A stretch of DNA of 6,844 nucleotides from Armatimonadota bacterium (GTDB lineage Bacteria > Armatimonadota > UBA10988): contig JACPDV010000129.1 of NCBI GenBank assembly GCA_016183835.1, forward strand, positions 1 to 6,844, given 5' to 3'. A program made the position numbers and the translations under genes. Positions 6,684-6,844 of the stretch are shown here, piece after piece (the first letter of the stretch is position 1; each line of letters begins with the position of its first letter). The notes under the pieces were generated by a model. The model was given only the letters and a program-made list of their open reading frames with translations. It was not told the origin of the DNA and did no database searches.

Positions 6684-6716
6684 CCCCCTCCTTGCCAAGG
6701 AGGGGGCAGGGGGAGG
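6684..6716. repeat. 23-bp palindrome with G-rich tail, dispersed-repeat type
   Basis: CCCCCTCCTT (6684-6693) and AAGGAGGGGG (6697-6706) form a perfect 10-bp stem around the loop GCC, followed by a CAGGGGGAGG tail on the plus strand. Such palindromes translate as LPPPWQGGG and, from memory, recur between genes in many environmental bacterial genomes. There is no T-run on either side, so it is not a canonical intrinsic terminator, though it could still act as a hairpin. Only one copy is in the window. Confidence 0.7.
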
Positions 6717-6844
6717 TCCAGTCCGTTGCTCACCATCCGGCACTTCACGACCCGATGGAGCGCATCCAGCCGGCCGCGCAAGGTCACCTGTGGCGGGCCG
6801 ATCGGCATCTGGAAGGCCAGGTTGCTCTCTTCGCTCGCTCGACT
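6717..6844 (-). other. Coding-like open stretch at the window edge, possible 3' part of an unidentified gene
   Basis: A minus-strand frame is open from the window edge and reads ASEESNLAFQMPIGPPQV then TLRGRLDALHRVVKCRMV. About 84% of its third codon positions are G or C and the residue mix looks protein-like, with acidic, amide and lysine residues. The complementary plus-strand frame shares the same wobble positions but is Ser/Arg-rich, like a shadow. The frame does not end where a gene should. It continues through the palindrome at 6684-6706 and overlaps the mutarotase start out of frame, stopping at 6476. It may be a gene tail whose stop was lost to the repeat, or chance. I do not recognise the product. 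Confidence 0.3.

Noticed and set aside
6726..6844. Plus-strand gene starting at TTG 6726 with GGAGG 9 nt upstream
   Set aside because: The apparent ribosome site belongs to the G-rich repeat tail, and the translation is Ser/Arg-rich and lacks acidic residues, unlike the opposite frame.

Overview
This is a GC-rich window (about 70% G+C by eye) in which every gene I can support lies on the minus strand. The strong bias to G or C in third codon positions, the secreted sugar hydrolases and the intergenic palindromic repeats fit an environmental bacterium that degrades polysaccharides. The right-most hydrolase resembles proteins I associate with the Planctomycetes/Lentisphaerae/Verrucomicrobia group. 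That placement is an inference and is weak. The plus-strand reading frames, including one of 575 codons, are GC-rich shadows of the minus-strand genes.

Layout in the direction of transcription (high to low coordinates). Region 6603-6844 holds a coding-like open stretch of unknown identity cut by the window edge, a 23-bp palindrome of the dispersed-repeat type, and a good sigma70-type promoter. A compact three-gene unit follows: an aldose 1-epimerase-like protein (5631-6602), endonuclease III Nth (4946-5629, 1 nt gap) and a small two-helix membrane protein (4671-4949, GTG start overlapping the nth stop by 4 nt). A 193-bp element (4448-4640) then fills most of the gap before the next gene. It holds four palindromes spaced exactly 54 bp apart and is bounded by perfect 27-bp inverted repeats. 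Next is a secreted GH78 alpha-L-rhamnosidase (1850-4419) that is broken: both catalytic half-sites are present, but about 45 residues plus the reading frame are lost at 2651-2658. Seventeen to 26 nt further on is an MDR-family NAD(P)-dependent oxidoreductase (897-1823). Last is the first 255 residues of a secreted GH42-like hydrolase (1-766), cut by the window edge.

Taken together, the rhamnosidase, the second hydrolase and the mutarotase suggest breakdown of a rhamnose-containing glycan, with Nth and the membrane protein as passengers of a sugar-gene transcript. I see no wholly new system. The most notable items are the phased palindrome element, the internal deletion in the rhamnosidase and the unidentified coding-like end at the right edge.
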